A stretch of DNA of 64,000 nucleotides from Ligustrum vulgare (GCA_963555705.1 OY743176.1:60152040-60216039), one strand, 5' to 3'; counted from the stretch's first letter, positions 23,820 through 39,438 are shown. Numbers and translations: made by a program. Notes: generated by a model from the letters alone, not told the origin.

Positions 23820-24610
23820 GAGATAGAAGCACTCATAAAAAAGGGCTTCCTGAGGCACTACATAAAGAAAGACGATAAAGAGCATGGAAAAGGGGAAGAG
23901 AAAAACAGATCCACTGACACCATAAATTTTATCGTCTGAGGAATAGCATCTGGAGGTGATTCGAATAACGCACGCAAAACTCATGCCCGGGCACTAGGTG
24001 ATCGGGAAGAAAGGTCGGGATGTCATGACCAAGAAGTTTCAAACAGCATCAGCTTCAGCAATGCTTACATGGAAGGAATTTCGTATCCTCATGACGATGA
24101 TGTTGTCATCAGCGCAAAAATCGCCAATTTTGATGTCAGAAGGGTGCTAGTTGACAATGGAAGCGCAACCAATGTTCTTTCCTTAGAAGCTTTCAACCAG
24201 ATGCAGCTCCCCAAAGATCGGCTTCGACAGGTCATTACTCCCCTAACTGGGTTTGGTGGAGGAACCTGAAACTCGAAGGCCTAATTGACCTTCCCACCTC
24301 ACTGGGATCATAAGAGAAATGGGTAACAAAGATGACTACGCTCCAGGTCGTCAAGACTCCTATGGCCTACAATGCTATCTTGGGAAGACCATTCCTGAAC
24401 AGCCTAAGAGCTATAGTATCGACATATCACCTGACCATCAAGTTCCCAACTTCTACAGGCATAACAACTATTCAAGGAAGTCAATCAGTAGGCAGAAGTT
24501 GCTATATCAGTTGTATTGGAAAGGGTAAGACAGATCTGATGTCAATAGAACTTCCTGTGGAAAGGAAAATGTCTCCGGTGGAAGAGTTGGAAGAAGTTCA
24601 AATCTCATAA
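23820..24610 (+). pseudogene. E2 aspartic protease region
   Basis: After the gag the same frame continues to ISAKIANFDVRRVLVDNGSA, where DNGSA is the retropepsin active-site block (D-S/T-G in most families, D-x-G-S in Tat elements). A stop near 23937 and a frame change near 24267 interrupt it. The block YNAILGRPFLN (about 24370), typical of the protease end, is in another frame. The remnant would have processed the E2 polyprotein. Confidence 0.75.
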
Positions 24611-24649
24611 GGGAAGAGCTTCACGATTGGGAAAGAGCTCCCCAAACTA

Positions 24650-25625
24650 ATGAAGGAGGAGTTGTCACAGTGTTTAAAGAAGAATATCGATGTATTTGCA
24701 TGGAGTGCTGAAGATATGCCCGGTATCGATCCCGCACTCGTCGAACACAGGCTTAATGTCATGCCTGGCAAGAAGCTTGTAAAACAGCGAAAAAGAAAGT
24801 CTTGTAAAACAGCAAAGAAGACAGTTTGCCACAGAAAGGAGGCAGATAATAAAAGAGGAAGTAGATAAACTCTTGAAAGCAAGATTCATCAAGGAGGTGA
24901 AGTATCCAGAATGGCTAGCCAATATGGTATTGGTGAAGAAGCCAAACGGCAAGTGGCGAGTTTGTATAGATTTCACAGACTTGAATAAAGCATGTCCAAA
25001 AGACAGTTATCCTCTTCCCAGGATCGACAGATTGGTGGATTCCACATCAGGCTCCGAACTTTATAGCTTCCTAGACGCCTTCTCAAGATATATTCAGATT
25101 CAAATGGCACAGGAATATCAGGAGAAAACTTTCTTCATGGCAGATGAAGGAATATATTGCTATAAGGTCATGCCGTTTGGATTGAAGAACGCTGGAGCTA
25201 CTTATCAGAGGTTGGTAAACATGGTCTTCTCCAGACACATCGGGCTTAACATTGAAGTCTACGTTGATGACATGGTTCATAAAAAGCTCAAGAAAGAAAG
25301 ACCACATTGCTGACCTTGAAGACATATTCAGTACACTTAGAGAACATCGGATGAAACTGAATCCTACAAAGTGCGCCTTCAGGGTAGGCTCGGGAAAGTT
25401 CTTGGGATTCATGATCACTCAGAGAGGTATCGAAGTAAATCTAGATGAAATTTCGGCCCTAACATCAATGGAACCTCCCCGAAATATCAGGGAAGTGCAG
25501 AAGCTGACAGGGAGAGTAGCAGCATTGGGCCGATTTATGTCAAGGGCAGCGGAGAAATGTTTTCCCTTTTTTCAAAACTCTTCGAGGAAACAAAGACTTT
25601 AGATGGGACGAGGAATGCGAGATCT
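24650..25625 (+). pseudogene. E2 reverse transcriptase, decayed
   Basis: RT motifs in order: FAWSAEDMPGI, then a broken linker, YPEWLANMVLVKKPNGKWR, CIDFTDLNKACPKDSYPLP, FLDAFSRYIQI, MPFGLKNAGATYQRL and the catalytic YVDDM near 25260-25275. The connection domain follows (GKFLGFMITQRGIE, RSFL-equivalent AALGRF). Frame changes lie near 24780-24870, 25300 and 25580. The first coincides with a 25-bp period duplication: CTTGTAAAACAGC is at 24776-24788 and again at 24801-24813. The sequence is clearly of the Tat/Athila branch, different from E1 and E3. Confidence 0.85.
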
Positions 25626-25636
25626 CTTTCAAGAAG

Positions 25637-26112
25637 TTGAAAGAATATTTGGGTACTCCTCCAATATTGGTTAAACCAAATCCTGTGGACAATCTGTTCT
25701 TGTATCTAGCAGTGTCTGATCATGCTGTGAGCCCCGTTTTGGTTAAAGAGGAAGAGAAGGCTAAAAAACCGGTATATTACGTCAGCAAGATGATGTTAGA
25801 TGCAGAAACCCAATATACATTGGCAGAGCAACTCGCACTTGCCTTGGTTACAGCAGCCAGAAAGTTAAGACCATACTTTCAAGTCCATGCCATAACCGTC
25901 CTCACAAATCATCCCTTGAAGCAAATCTTGCAAAAACCAGATGTATTTGGCCGTCTACTCAAGTGGTCAATCGAGCTTGGAGAATATGACATCGAGTTCA
26001 AACTTCGACCTCCTATCAAAGCACAGGTCTTAGCTGACTTCATCGCCGAACTCGCCCCAAGACCTCGGGGGCCAACAGGTCATGACAGGAAAGAGGCCAC
26101 ATGGACCTTGTA
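25637..26112 (+). pseudogene. E2 RNase H (Ty3 type)
   Basis: 158 codons carry the usual retroelement RNase H layout: LYLAVSDHAVSPVLV, KPVYYVSKMML, QYTLAEQLALALVTAARKLRPYF, and DVFGRLLKWSIELGEYDIEF to VLADFIAELAP. In the Tat lineage this ancestral RNase H is often degenerate because a second copy follows; here the first Asp position reads as SDH. It ends in a TAA just before the second RNase H. Confidence 0.8.
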
Positions 26113-26113
26113 A

Positions 26114-26545
26114 GTGGATGGAGCATCGAATGCCGCGGGCTCGGGGGCCGGAATCATACTAAAGAAAGATGATGGCACAATGAAAATTCAGTCTGCAATA
26201 CGGTTTGACTTTGTAGCAACTAATAATGATGCAGAGTATGAGGCAATGATTGCTGGACTTCAAGAAGCTCAACATCTAGGGGTCGAGCATGTCAAGGTCC
26301 TAAGTGATTCACAATTGGTGGTAGAACAGATAAACGGCACTTTTGAAGAAAAAGATGAGAAAATGTCATCTTATAGGATGATGGTCTTGGACTTGCAAAG
26401 AAAGTTCAAGTCTTGCTGCGTAGACAAAATTTTGAGATCCGTCAATCACAAGGCAGATGCTTTATCAAGACTTACTTTTTCCAATCTAGATCACTTGGAG
26501 AGGATTGTGTTCGTGCGAATTCTTCATGAGCCTAGTATCGCATAA
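26114..26545 (+). pseudogene. E2 second, archaeal-type RNase H (aRH)
   Basis: The segment begins VDGASNAAGSGAGI, the D-G-A/S-x4-GxGxG start of archaeal/plant-type RNase HI. It continues with NNDAEYEAMIAGLQEA (Glu of the DEDD set), VLSDSQLVVEQINGTFEEK (Asp of the set) and VNHKADALSRL (last Asp). All four acidic positions look present. It directly follows the ancestral RNase H, separated by one stop at 26111-26113. Acquisition of this second RNase H is known for the Tat lineage and identifies E2. Confidence 0.88.
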
Positions 26546-26587
26546 CAACCCGAGGTTATAGATATTTCAGATCAAGAGCCCAGTTGG

Positions 26588-26822
26588 ATGGATCCTATAA
26601 TTGAATACCTAACGTCAGGAAAGTTACTAGATGACAAAGCAGAGACGAGAAGAATCAAAGAAAGGGCCCCGAGGTATACCTTGCTGCAGAATACTTTGTT
26701 CCGTCGAAGTTTCACACTTCCTTACCTACGATGCCTAACTCCGAAAGAAGCAGCCCTTGCTATGGTCGAGGTTCATGAAGGAATCTATGGGGGACACCAG
26801 GGGGCGAGAGCTCTAGTATTGA
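26588..26822 (+). pseudogene. E2 integrase, N-terminal part, cut by solo LTR
   Basis: The segment runs MDPIIEYLTSGKL to VHEGIYGGHQGARAL, which contains the two His of the HHCC zinc-binding domain. It is severed at 26822 by the solo LTR; the two Cys lie at about 29735-29750 after it. One stop (near 26545) separates it from aRH. Confidence 0.85.
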
Positions 26823-29667
<2,845 letters not shown>

Positions 29668-30664
29668 ATTGAAGTTGATACAATATGGGTACTATTGGCC
29701 AACCATGAAGAAGGACACGCTCAATTACGTAAAAGCTTGTGACAAGTGCCAAAGATTCACAGCCCGGTTACATCAACTCGCTGAAGAGCTATCCTCGATT
29801 ATGTGCCCATATCCTTTCACTCAATGGGGAATCGACATACTAGGACCTTTCCCCATAGCCCGGGGTCAGGTCAAATTCTTGGCAGTTGCTTTGGAATACT
29901 TCACTAAGTGGGTGGAAGCCGAACCTCTAGCCATGATCACAGAACAAAAGTTGGAAGCATTTGTGTGGAAATCAATAGTCTGTCGTTTTGGTCTTCCTAA
30001 GACATTAATAACAGATAACGGGCGTCAATTTGAGTGCCAAGCCTTCAAACAATTCTGCAAGAACCTGGGAATAGAACACATGTTGACTTCTGTTTCGCAC
30101 CCGCAGAGTAATGGGTTAGCTGAAGTTACAAACAGGCTCATCTTACAAGACTTGAGGACTCGCCTTGATAGTGCCAAGGGAGATTGGCACGATCTCCTCC
30201 CAGAAATACTTTGGACCAACTGAACCACGTTCAAGACTGCGACAGGGGAGACCCCGTTCATGCTTGCCTTCGGAATGGAAGCCGCTGTCCCAGTAGAAGT
30301 AACAATTCCGAACTTCCGTGCTATGACCACGGGATCACCCGACCATATCGAGGGACAGAGAGAAAATCTGGATCTTTTGGAAGAAGTCAAGGAAGATGCA
30401 TCATTAAGAATAACATCTTACCAGCAGGCCATGTCTAAGAAGTTCAATATCCGAGTAAAGAAGAGGGAATTCAGAATGGGAGATCTTGTTCTTCGCCGAA
30501 GCGAGGCTGCTGGTCATCAACCAGGGATGCTTGGACCTATTTGGGAAGGACCGTATGAAGTCATCCGAAAGGTGGGAAAGGGCTCGTACAGCCTCCGTAC
30601 AATGCATTCAAAGCCTCTTCCTCGGACATGGAATACAGAGAACTTGAAGCCATACTACATGTAG
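29668..30664 (+). pseudogene. E2 integrase, remainder
   Basis: After the solo LTR the frame resumes with YGYYWPTMKKDTLNYVKACDKCQRF (Cys pair of the zinc domain). The core follows with D in WGIDILGPFP, D in ITDNGRQFE and E in PQSNGLAEVTNR. One in-frame TGA at 30221 interrupts it; the same frame then runs TTFKTATGETPFMLAFGMEA to the C-terminal GPYEVIRKVG and TWNTENLKPYYM, ending at TAG 30662. All three catalytic acids are kept. There is no chromodomain, as expected for Tat. Confidence 0.85.
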
Positions 30665-31000
30665 TCGCGTTTCTCTTAATGTTAAAGTCATCTAGTCATA
30701 GAGAGGTCGGGCCTGCGCGCCCATTGTTATCTTTTTACTTCTGGACTTGCACGTCCATCAATGATTGTTAAAGTCGGGCCTGCGTGTCCAGTGTTCAGGT
30801 CGGGCCTTCGTGTCCATTGTTCTTTCTTTTAGCGTCAGGGACGGGTACTCTTTTTTCTTATCCAGATTTTGTCCCACAGGGTTTTTCTAGATAAGGTTTT
30901 AACGAGGCCCATCTTTCAGTCCCCTTCAATAAAAGTACTTATTCCAAAGAATGAGCACCAGAAGACCAAATCTTGAAATAACTTACAAGGTCATCCCCAT
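30665..31000 (+). other. E2 3' untranslated region
   Basis: Short GC-rich repeats of GGTCGGGCCTGCGTGTCCA recur between 30705 and 30830. They are followed at 30845-30905 by one copy of the CTCTTTTTTC...AAGGTTTTAACGAG string also seen four times in E4. No coding sequence is seen. Confidence 0.6.
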
Positions 31001-31575
31001 GATTTTACAAGTTATTTCCCAACAAATAATTTACAATGTCTCATGACAAGACTTTACAAATTATTCTTCCACGAATAATTTACAAGGTCTCATAGCAAGA
31101 CGTTACAAATTATTTCCCAACGAATAATTTAGAATGTTTCATGGAAAGACTTTACAAATTATTCTTCAACGAATAATTTACAAGGTCTCATGGCAAGACG
31201 TTACAAATTATTTCCCAACAAATAATTTACAATGTCTCATGGCAAGACGTTACAAATTATTTCCCAACGAATAATTTACAATGTCTCATGGCAAGACTTT
31301 ACAAATTATTCTTCCACGAATAATTTACAAGGTCTCATGTCAAGACGTTACAAATTATTTCCCAACAAATAATTTACAATGTCTCATGTCAAGACTTTAC
31401 AAATTATTCTTCCACGAATAATTTACAAGGTCTCATGGCAAGACGTTACAAATTATTTTCCAACAAATAATTTACAATGTCTCATGGCAAGACTTTACAA
31501 ATTATTATTCCACGAATAATTTATAAGGTCTCATGGCAAGATGTTACAAATTATTTCCCATAATTTACAAAATAT
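31000..31575. repeat. Tandem repeats, ~57-bp units, in E2
   Basis: About ten units of AATAATTTACAA-GTCTCATGGCAAGACGTTACAAATTATT alternate between two subtypes (TTCCCAACGAATAA and CTTCCACGAATAA), giving a higher-order period near 114 bp. Tandem arrays in the 3' non-coding part are common in Tat elements. Confidence 0.85.
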
Positions 31576-31853
31576 AAAGGTCGATCATTACCCGACCATA
31601 TATTTATATGGAATCAAGAAAACTTAACATGCGTACTCAAAACCAGGCATTAAGAATTATTCCTTCTCGACCTACTCTGGGGATTGTTCAAAAGGTCGGT
31701 CGTTCCCGACCTTGGTTAACAAACATCCTCAATCAAAGGCATAGTAAAACATATGAGCTTTTGACAAAATGTTTTCATTAAGACAAAGGTTGATTACACA
31801 AGGATCTCGGGGCATACCCCAGACTTTACATCAAAAAGTTATCCTATTTACTA

Positions 31854-32640
31854 CTAAGGATTGTGATCACCGGCGTCCTCAGCCTCCTCGTCAGAGCCAA
31901 CCTCAGCTTCAACGTCCTCCTCAAAAAATGGGGTGAGGTCGAGGCCTTCAGTCCCCAGGGGGAATTGAGAGAGGGGGCTGGTATCGAGCTCGGGCACGTG
32001 CAGTTTAATCCAGGCTCGAGCTTGTTTCATCCCTTGAGAGTACGACTCCAAGGCGTAGTTGCCTAGAGCCAAGTCATACTCCTCGGATTTTTTATAGGCT
32101 TCAACAACCTCGACCTTGGCAGCCTCAATTTCTTCCCGTGCCTAGCGAAGCTCCTCCACAAGTTTTGCATTTTCCTCCCGGGTAAGATCTCGGTCTTGGG
32201 TCATCAAGGTCAAGTCGGACTCCACACGAGCCAGTTTTTCCTCTGCAGCCCGAGCCTTGGTTACCTCGTATTGGATGGAGTGAAGGAGCTGGCTCGAGGT
32301 CTCCTCTCACTTGACACCCTGGTTAATGAGGCCCCGGCCAATGCTGACGAGCTGCAGGTCAAGACAAAAACTTCAATAATAACCTAAGGAAAATCAATGC
32401 CCAGGACAGAAGGATGGATCGTACCTTCACCGCTGCATTCAGGAAGTGGTCTACTCCATTCTCAATGGACACTTCCTCGATGTACTTCTCCAGAAGAGCA
32501 GGATGAAGTCTTTCCTCTAGCTTTTCCCTGAGGTCAGCCAAAGTGGGGCCTTCAGGCGCCACCTCCGGTGCCGGAGACACATGCCCGGGTGGATCGCGAG
32601 GAGGTGGGCGGCGTGTTTCTCTACCACTTTGAGGAGGAAC
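31854..32640 (-). pseudogene. E2 antisense ORF, C-terminal half
   Basis: On the minus strand this continues the gene at 41194-42225 after removal of E3. It opens with a Pro-rich stretch, then VAPEGPTLADLREKLEERL, a likely intron (GT donor near 32426, AG acceptor near 32358), a Glu/Lys-rich coiled-coil segment (about 32310-32080), and an acidic C-terminus with LDLTPFFEEDVEAE ending at 31854. One stop (near 32143) lies inside the coiled coil. It matches the pattern of extra antisense genes known from Tat elements. Function is unknown. Confidence 0.65.
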
Positions 32641-32647
32641 CTCTGTA

Positions 32648-34333
32648 TGTAACGACCCAAAATTATAGAACTTGAGCGGTCGTGCAAGCTTTATTTCTGT
32701 TATAGTTTATAATTTTATAAAGGATCTTGTTAGTTATAAACCTTATTATTTATATAAAAAGAAATCAAAGTAAACCATATGAATAGAATTTCTATCATTC
32801 AAACTCAATTTAAAATATATTATTGAGACTAATATAATACCAAACTCTATTTTAAAAGAAATCGGATCAGTTAGAGCATTTACGTATAGCATGTCCTACG
32901 CTTGTCTGCTTGTAGAATTTGGAACAATTCACAAATTTGATTTAAATACTAGTCCTAAGGAAAATACAATTGATAGAGACGGAACATTATTCTAATAATG
33001 TCTACTAGAATGCACCATCATTGTCAAAAGAACTAGGTGTCAGGCTAAAGTTTAAAATTCTCATAGGGGATAGATACGTACCAATTCATGAAGTTGGTCA
33101 AAACAATAAATGCGTAAATATCATACGTTCATGTAGAACAGCGTAGAAAACATTCTTCAATCCAAAATCAGAAACGGAACAAAAGAAATATCCGTAAATT
33201 AACAAAATGAAATACTACTGGTAATAAAGTTATTTAATAAAAATTATGCCAGATTTAATTATTGAAATCCTTAGATCCTGGCATCTCGACACCACTGCAT
33301 CAACCTCCAATCAACGATTCGTTCTAATCTGTAAAATAGTAGGGGTGAGTATATGGAATACTTAGTAGGACACGAAAATTATGGTGCTATCCCGAATAAA
33401 ATATCAAACGCATGTGCCAAGAATATCATACCGTCATCATATCTTTAGAAAACCGGTAAGAGCTCAATCATATCATATCTTTGGTACCGGATGGCCATAA
33501 ACATCATATCATATCATATCATTTACTTTCATAAGCATGATAAATTAACAACATGGAAAAATAATTTAAACAGGATAAAATCAACTGCACCTCGTTATCC
33601 TACCTTAAGTCTTTGAAAAACTTGATTTGCTGCTCACAAAATAAATTTTGTACTCCTTAAAACTGCTCAAGACTTGATAATATATTTCTTTCTCCGTAGA
33701 CTATGAAGATTTTGGATGAATTCTATTTGCGTTTGCAAATAAAAATATACTTAAAGAGATATATATATACACGTGAAGGAAGAGTGGTGATACTTGAATA
33801 GGATTGTGTAAAATATCCTCACGTCTCTATCATCATGAAATATGAAATACCTTATAAAATATACTTGATGGGACACATCATCATGAAATGTGAAATATCT
33901 TATAAAATATACTTGATTGGACACATCATCATGAAAGGAAGAGACCATTTCTATCCTACCTATCTAATCTAAAACCACTAAAATCCAAGAAACCTCATAT
34001 TCTCTCTAAAATCTCAACGGACATAACTTAACCATTATAACTCAAACACAAATAGTAAAATAACATTTATTGATAACTTCCTTAATCTTAAATAAATTAG
34101 GCTTCATTAATCCGAATCAAACTTTCTCGAGCCTATCATACATGATTAATTACAAGCTATCCAACGAGTCCAATATTGATATATTTATCAATATCTCATA
34201 AAAACTTATATATATATGGGGTAAATTGAAAGAAATTTTGTATATTTACCACTTAGCCCCTAACCTTCAAAGCATGTATAATAGCATATAAAGAAAATAA
34301 ATTTTGCTTTATGAAAATATTTGGGACCTTACA
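32648..34333 (-). repeat. 3' LTR of E3
   Basis: 1686 bp, same length as 39439-41124. Differences seen: near 33192, 33362 and 33580 (all C/T or A/G changes). It contains short repeats, including ATCATATC runs near 33500 and a duplicated ~65-bp block (33825-33935). Confidence 0.93.
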
Positions 34334-34377
34334 ATCTCCCTTACTTAAAATATTTTCGTCCTCGAAAATTACCTTGG
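34334..34377 (-). other. PPT region of E3
   Basis: On the minus strand AAGTAAGGGAGAT stands directly before the 3' LTR, as a polypurine tract should. Confidence 0.7.
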
Positions 34378-35763
34378 CTAAACAAAGAGTTCCGAATGCT
34401 GGGATTTAAGCTCATCTTCCTTCTCCCAAGTAGCTTCGTCGACACCATGATTACTCCATTGAACTTTGACCAATGGAATCTCTCTGTTCCTCAAAATGTG
34501 CACCTTTCTATCTAAGATCTTTGTTGGAGCTTCATCATATGACAAGTCCTTTTGTACATCCAATGTCTGATAACTCACTACATGATTAGGATCATGAACA
34601 TACTTTCTGAGCATCGAAACATGGAATACATTATGCACTGCAGCTAATTCTGGCGGTAGGGCAAGTCGATAAGCCAAACCACCAATCCTTTCAAGAATTT
34701 CGAAAGGACCAATGAACCGCGGTCTCAACTTCCCTTTCTGTCCAAATCTCAATACACCCTTCATTGGTGCAACTTTCAAGAAGACTTTGTCCCCCACTTG
34801 AAATTCCAATTCCTTTCTTCTACCATCTGCGTAACTCTTCTGTCGATCTTGTGCTGTCTTTATTCTTGCTCTAATTTTATCAACTGCCTCTACTGTTTGT
34901 TCAATGATTTCTGGACCCAAAACTCTTTTCTCTCCAACCTCATCCCAATGGACAGGAGATCTGCACGTTCTACCATAAAGGGCTTCATATGGGGCCATAC
35001 CTATAGTGGCCTGAAAGCTATTATTGTAAGCGAACTCCACTAACGGTAGATATGTCTCCCAATTACCTCCAAGATCCAAAACACATGACCTCAACATGTC
35101 TTCTAGAATCTGAATGGTTCTTTCTGACTGTCCATCCGTCTGAGGATGATAAGCAGTGCTAAACTTCAATTTCGTTCCCATAGCGCCTAGCAAACTCCTC
35201 CAAAATTTTGATGTGAATCTTGGATCCCTATCAGAAATAATGGTAACTGGAACTCCATGTAATCTGACTATCTCTCTGACGTATAACTGTGCAAGCTGTT
35301 CCATACTGAAATTGATTTTGATTGGTAGAAAATGGGCTGACTTTGTCAAACGGTCAACCACTACCCAAATAGCATTGTGACCTCTTACTGATCTTGGAAA
35401 TCCAATCAAAAAGTCCATCGCTATGTGTTCCCATTTCCATTCTGGAATATCCAACGGTTTCAAAAGCCCTGATGGCCTTTGATGTTCTGCCTTGACCTGC
35501 TGACAGACAAGACATTTCTCTACAAACAAACCAATCCCTCTCTTCATGTTCCTCCACCAAAATGTATCTCGTAGATCTCGATACATTTTTGTACCTCCTG
35601 GATGTGCAGCATACGGAGCAGAATGAGCTTCTTCCAGTATCTCATTTCTTATATTTTCATCCTTAGGTACACACAACCTTCCTTTAAAAGTCAGTGCATT
35701 ATCTGCAGATATTTCAAATCCACTTCGTTTTCCTGTACCAACCTCAGTCTTAATCTTTTGCAA
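34378..35763 (-). pseudogene. E3 integrase with chromodomain-like tail
   Basis: 461 open codons. Order: end of the RT/RNase H linker, HHCC zinc domain (HPGGTKMYRDL ... CLVCQQVK, residues ~50-90), catalytic core with D in AMDFLIGFP, D in ISDRDPRFTS and E in DGQSERTIQ (residues ~115-220), C-terminal domain (GPFEILERIGGLAYRL, HNVFHVSML), and a chromodomain-like tail ending EATWEKEDELK (~410-450). It belongs to the same polyprotein as the upstream ORF but is offset by one base at a run of nine T (plus-strand A, 35762-35770). All catalytic residues are intact. It is listed as pseudogene only because of that frame break. Confidence 0.9.
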
Positions 35764-38700
35764 AAAAAAAGTCCATATTCTGTGCTTCCTTGATTCGATC
35801 CCTCAGTGTGGGTCGAATCATTAAAGATTCTATTCTTGCTGAAGTCTGTGTCGGTGGTATGATGACTTCTAACCTCAATTTCTCAAAGTCTTCTATCAAG
35901 TGTTCCTGTACTGTGGGTAAAACAGCTAAATGTGATCCTGTCTTCCTGCTTAAGGCATCTGCAACTACGTTAGCCTTACCCGGGTGGTAAAGGATTGTAC
36001 AATCGTAATCCTTTACTAATTCCAACCACCTCCTTTGTCTCATATTCAATTCCTTCTGTGTGAAGAAATATTTGAGACTTTTATGGTCAGTGTAGATTTC
36101 ACACTTCCCACCATAAAGATAATGACGCCATATTTTTAAAGCGTGAACTACAGCTGCAAGCTCTAAGTCATGCGTTGGATAGTTCTGTTCATACTGCTTC
36201 AACTGTCTCGAGGCATATGCAATGACCTTTCCATGTTGCATCAACACACAACCTAAGCCCTGTTTAGAAGCATCACTATAAATGACAAACCCATCTGAAC
36301 CTTCAGGTACTGTCAAAACAGGAGCTGAGACCAATCTCTGCTTAAGTTCCTGAAAACATTTTTCACATTTTTCTGTCCATTGGAACTTCACACCCTTTCT
36401 AGTCAACTGAGTCATCGGTCCTGAAATCTTTGAGAAACCCTCAATAAATCTCCTATAATAGCCAGCCAGTCCCAAGAAACTACGAACTTCGCCTACACTG
36501 GTTGGTCTAGGCCAATATGTTACTGCTTCTACTTTAACCGGATCTACTTCAATCCCGTGGGCCGTAACCACATGACCAAGAAAACCAACGCGATCAAGCC
36601 AAAATTCGCACTTCTTGAATTTCGCATATAATTTCTCCTTCCTTAAAGTTTCCAAAACTATACTGAGTTGTTTCTCGTGTTGCTCCTTATTCTTTGAGTA
36701 CACAAGTATGTCGTCAATAAACACTATGACAAATTGGTCCAGGTACTGATGGAACACTCGATTCATAAGGTCCATAAATACAGCTGGAGCATTGGTCAAA
36801 CCAAAAGGCATGACGGTGAACTCATAGTGTCCATAACGAGTCCTGAAAGCAGTCTTTAGTATGTCACTTGCCTTGATTTTCAATTGATGATACCCCGACC
36901 TCAAGTCAATCTTCGAAAACACTGTTGCACCTCTTAGCTGGTCGAATAAGTCTTCTATCCTTGGTAGCGGGTATCTATTTTTGATAGTCAAACGATTTAA
37001 CTCTCGATAGTCAATGCACATTCTCATACTCCCATCTTTCTTCTTTACAAAAAGTACTGGAGCACCCCAAGGTGATACACTTGGTCGAATGAAACCCTTT
37101 TCCAACAACTCTTCCAATTGTAATTTTAATTCTTGAAGTTCTTTTGGTGCCATTCTGTATGGGGCCTTAGAGGCTGGTGCTGCTCCGGGAACCAAGTCAA
37201 TAGTAAATTCCACCTGTCTATTTTGTGGAATGCCAGGGAGATCTTCCAGAAATACATCTGAATAGTCCCGCACAATGTTAATATCATGTATGGTCATTTC
37301 TGAATGTTTAGACCCAATGACATTAACTAGGAATCCTTGACATGACTCCTTCCTCAACATTTTCTCTGCTTGTAAAGCCGATACAAGACGAGGTAGAGAC
37401 TTATACTTTGTCCCAAAGAAACGAAATTCTTCCCCTCCAGGCTGCTGAAATAATACTTCTTTCTCACGACATCGGATGGTTGCATGATTTAGTCCCAACC
37501 AATCCATGCCTAATATAACATCAAAGTCCTTCATCTCCAAAAGATATAAGTCAGCCTCTAATATTTTCCCGTCAATCTCTAATTTCAAAGCTTTAGTCAT
37601 CTGATTTGTGCAAAGGGTTATTCCTGAGGGGATACTAACCTCTAATTCAATACCCGTTTCAACACAAGTAAAGTTAGACCTAGCGACGAAGGATGCAGAT
37701 ATAAAAGAATTTGTAGCCCCAGAGTCAAAAAGTACATAAGCAGGTACATCAGATAATAATAGCATGCCTGCTATTACGTTCGGATCCTGTTCTGCCTCGT
37801 GTTGATTTAGTGCAAAAACTCGGGCCTTGCCTTTCTTGTTATTATCCTGATCTTCATCCCTCTTCTTCGGAGGCTCCATACAGTTATACGCAATGTGTCC
37901 CGGTTTACCACACCGAAAACAAATGTTTTTCCCAAATAAACATTCACCCTTGTGGACTTTATCACACTTAGGACAAGGTGTAATATTCCCACTCATCCCA
38001 CCAGTATGAACTCCTGTGTTGGGTCTTTTGTTTTGCCAATTGCGTTTGTCCTTGCCGTGGTTGTTCCACTTTCTTTTTCCTCCCGATTCCTTGCTCTGTT
38101 GGGCATACTGTTCGAATGTAGTCCTCTGATATGAAATAGCATGGGCCCTTTCCAACATTTCACGATATGAAGTAAAACGATGGGACATGATGATCATGCC
38201 AATCTCCGGGTGCAACCCATTTTCAAACCTCCTGATCTTCTTAACTTCTGTGTCCACCAGGTGCGGAGCATACCTTGAGAGCTGATCAAACTGCCTCTCG
38301 TAATCAGTAAGCGACATGTTTCCTTGCCTGAGTTGCAAAAATTCCGATTCTTTGAAGTCCTTCAGGGCTTGAGGAAAATATTTTGACAGCACGTCATCCT
38401 TAAACTGCTCCCAAGTCAAGTTATGTTGTTCCTGTTCAGTCCTAGTACGCGAGATAGACTCCCACCAGTGACTAGCTGCTCCAACAAACATGAATTCTGC
38501 GCATAGTACCTTCTATGCATCCGAACAAGCAATGTGTCGAAATATGCGCTCCAGGCTCCTTATCCACTCCTCAACAACCAATGGATCAGAACCACCGTCA
38601 AAAGTAGGGGGCTTGTACCTTCGAAACTGCTCAACCACTGAGACAACTCCAGGAACAGTCTGAGGTGCATTCTGTTGGGGCGGTGGATTTTGTGGTGGTG

Positions 38701-38776
38701 GTGGATTCTGCCTACTCAACTCTTGTACCGCTTGCAATAAATCACGCATCAAATTCGTATGGGTAGGGGGAGCCAT
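35750..38776 (-). pseudogene. E3 gag-protease-RT-RNase H polyprotein, nearly intact
   Basis: The start ATG at 38776 opens MAPPTHTNLM. One in-frame TAG lies at 38513-38515, after which the same frame runs 913 codons. Domains: Pro/Gln-rich N-terminus; gag capsid (ASHWWESI ... [13 protein letters not shown]); zinc knuckle [14 protein letters not shown] near 37900; protease [11 protein letters not shown] near 37720; RT with [31 protein letters not shown] and catalytic FIDDILVYS near 36710; RNase H with [15 protein letters not shown] and [20 protein letters not shown] to [16 protein letters not shown]. All key residues are present. The order and the tail of the adjoining integrase place it in Tekay. 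Confidence 0.92.
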
Positions 38777-39424
38777 TTCCTAGAATTTAGTAGCTCATCA
38801 TATCGAAACCTAATATGTTATGCTTACACTCTTATAATTATGTCACATCCTATTTCATGCTTGCCTATACACATATTTAAAATCATGGATAACATGCTTC
38901 ACTTGAAATATAAGACTTAAACGTGTAGATAAAACTTACATATCATATAATTTAGGCAATAAGAAAACTTTCAAAAATTTGAGCAATAGGTTGAACTAAA
39001 CATATCTTTTCTTACCCCTTTATGTACCTTATGATCGTCGAATGATGGTCGATTGGTGGTCGTTGAGTGCCAAGGATCATATATTTATCTTACTCCTCTA
39101 TTCTTCCAAAATATATAATGCATATGTATAACATCACATATTAAATATCCTTCAATTTGAAGAATAAAATTGCATTTCTAATTCACACTTCAGTTTCACA
39201 TATAATCAAATAAAATTTAATCGAAACCCATAACATACAATATTCACTTATTTAAGGTAAATAAAAAAAATTAATGCATAAACCATTAAAATCAAATTGT
39301 GAATTTTTTTTTTTTTTTATAAATCCACTGTTCACGACGTGAACAGTGACACGTACTGTTCACCGTGAATAGTGACGTAACTTTTTTTTTTTTTGCATAG
39401 GTCTACAGAAAAATTAACATTGTT
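38777..39424 (-). other. E3 5' untranslated leader
   Basis: AT-rich leader of about 650 bp between PBS and gag. It includes T-runs (39307-39320, 39382-39394) flanking an inverted repeat with GTTCACGACGTGAAC (about 39330-39375). Nothing coding. Confidence 0.6.
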
Positions 39425-39438
39425 CTCTGATACCAAAC
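39425..39438 (-). other. PBS of E3 (initiator tRNA-Met)
   Basis: The minus strand reads TTGGTATCAGAGAAC right after the 5' LTR end TTACA, an exact match to the usual initiator tRNA-Met complement over its first 11 bases. Confidence 0.9.

Noticed and set aside
38513..38515. TAG between gag parts of E3 as a programmed readthrough signal
   Set aside because: It lies inside the capsid region, not at the gag-pol border, so a chance mutation is more likely.
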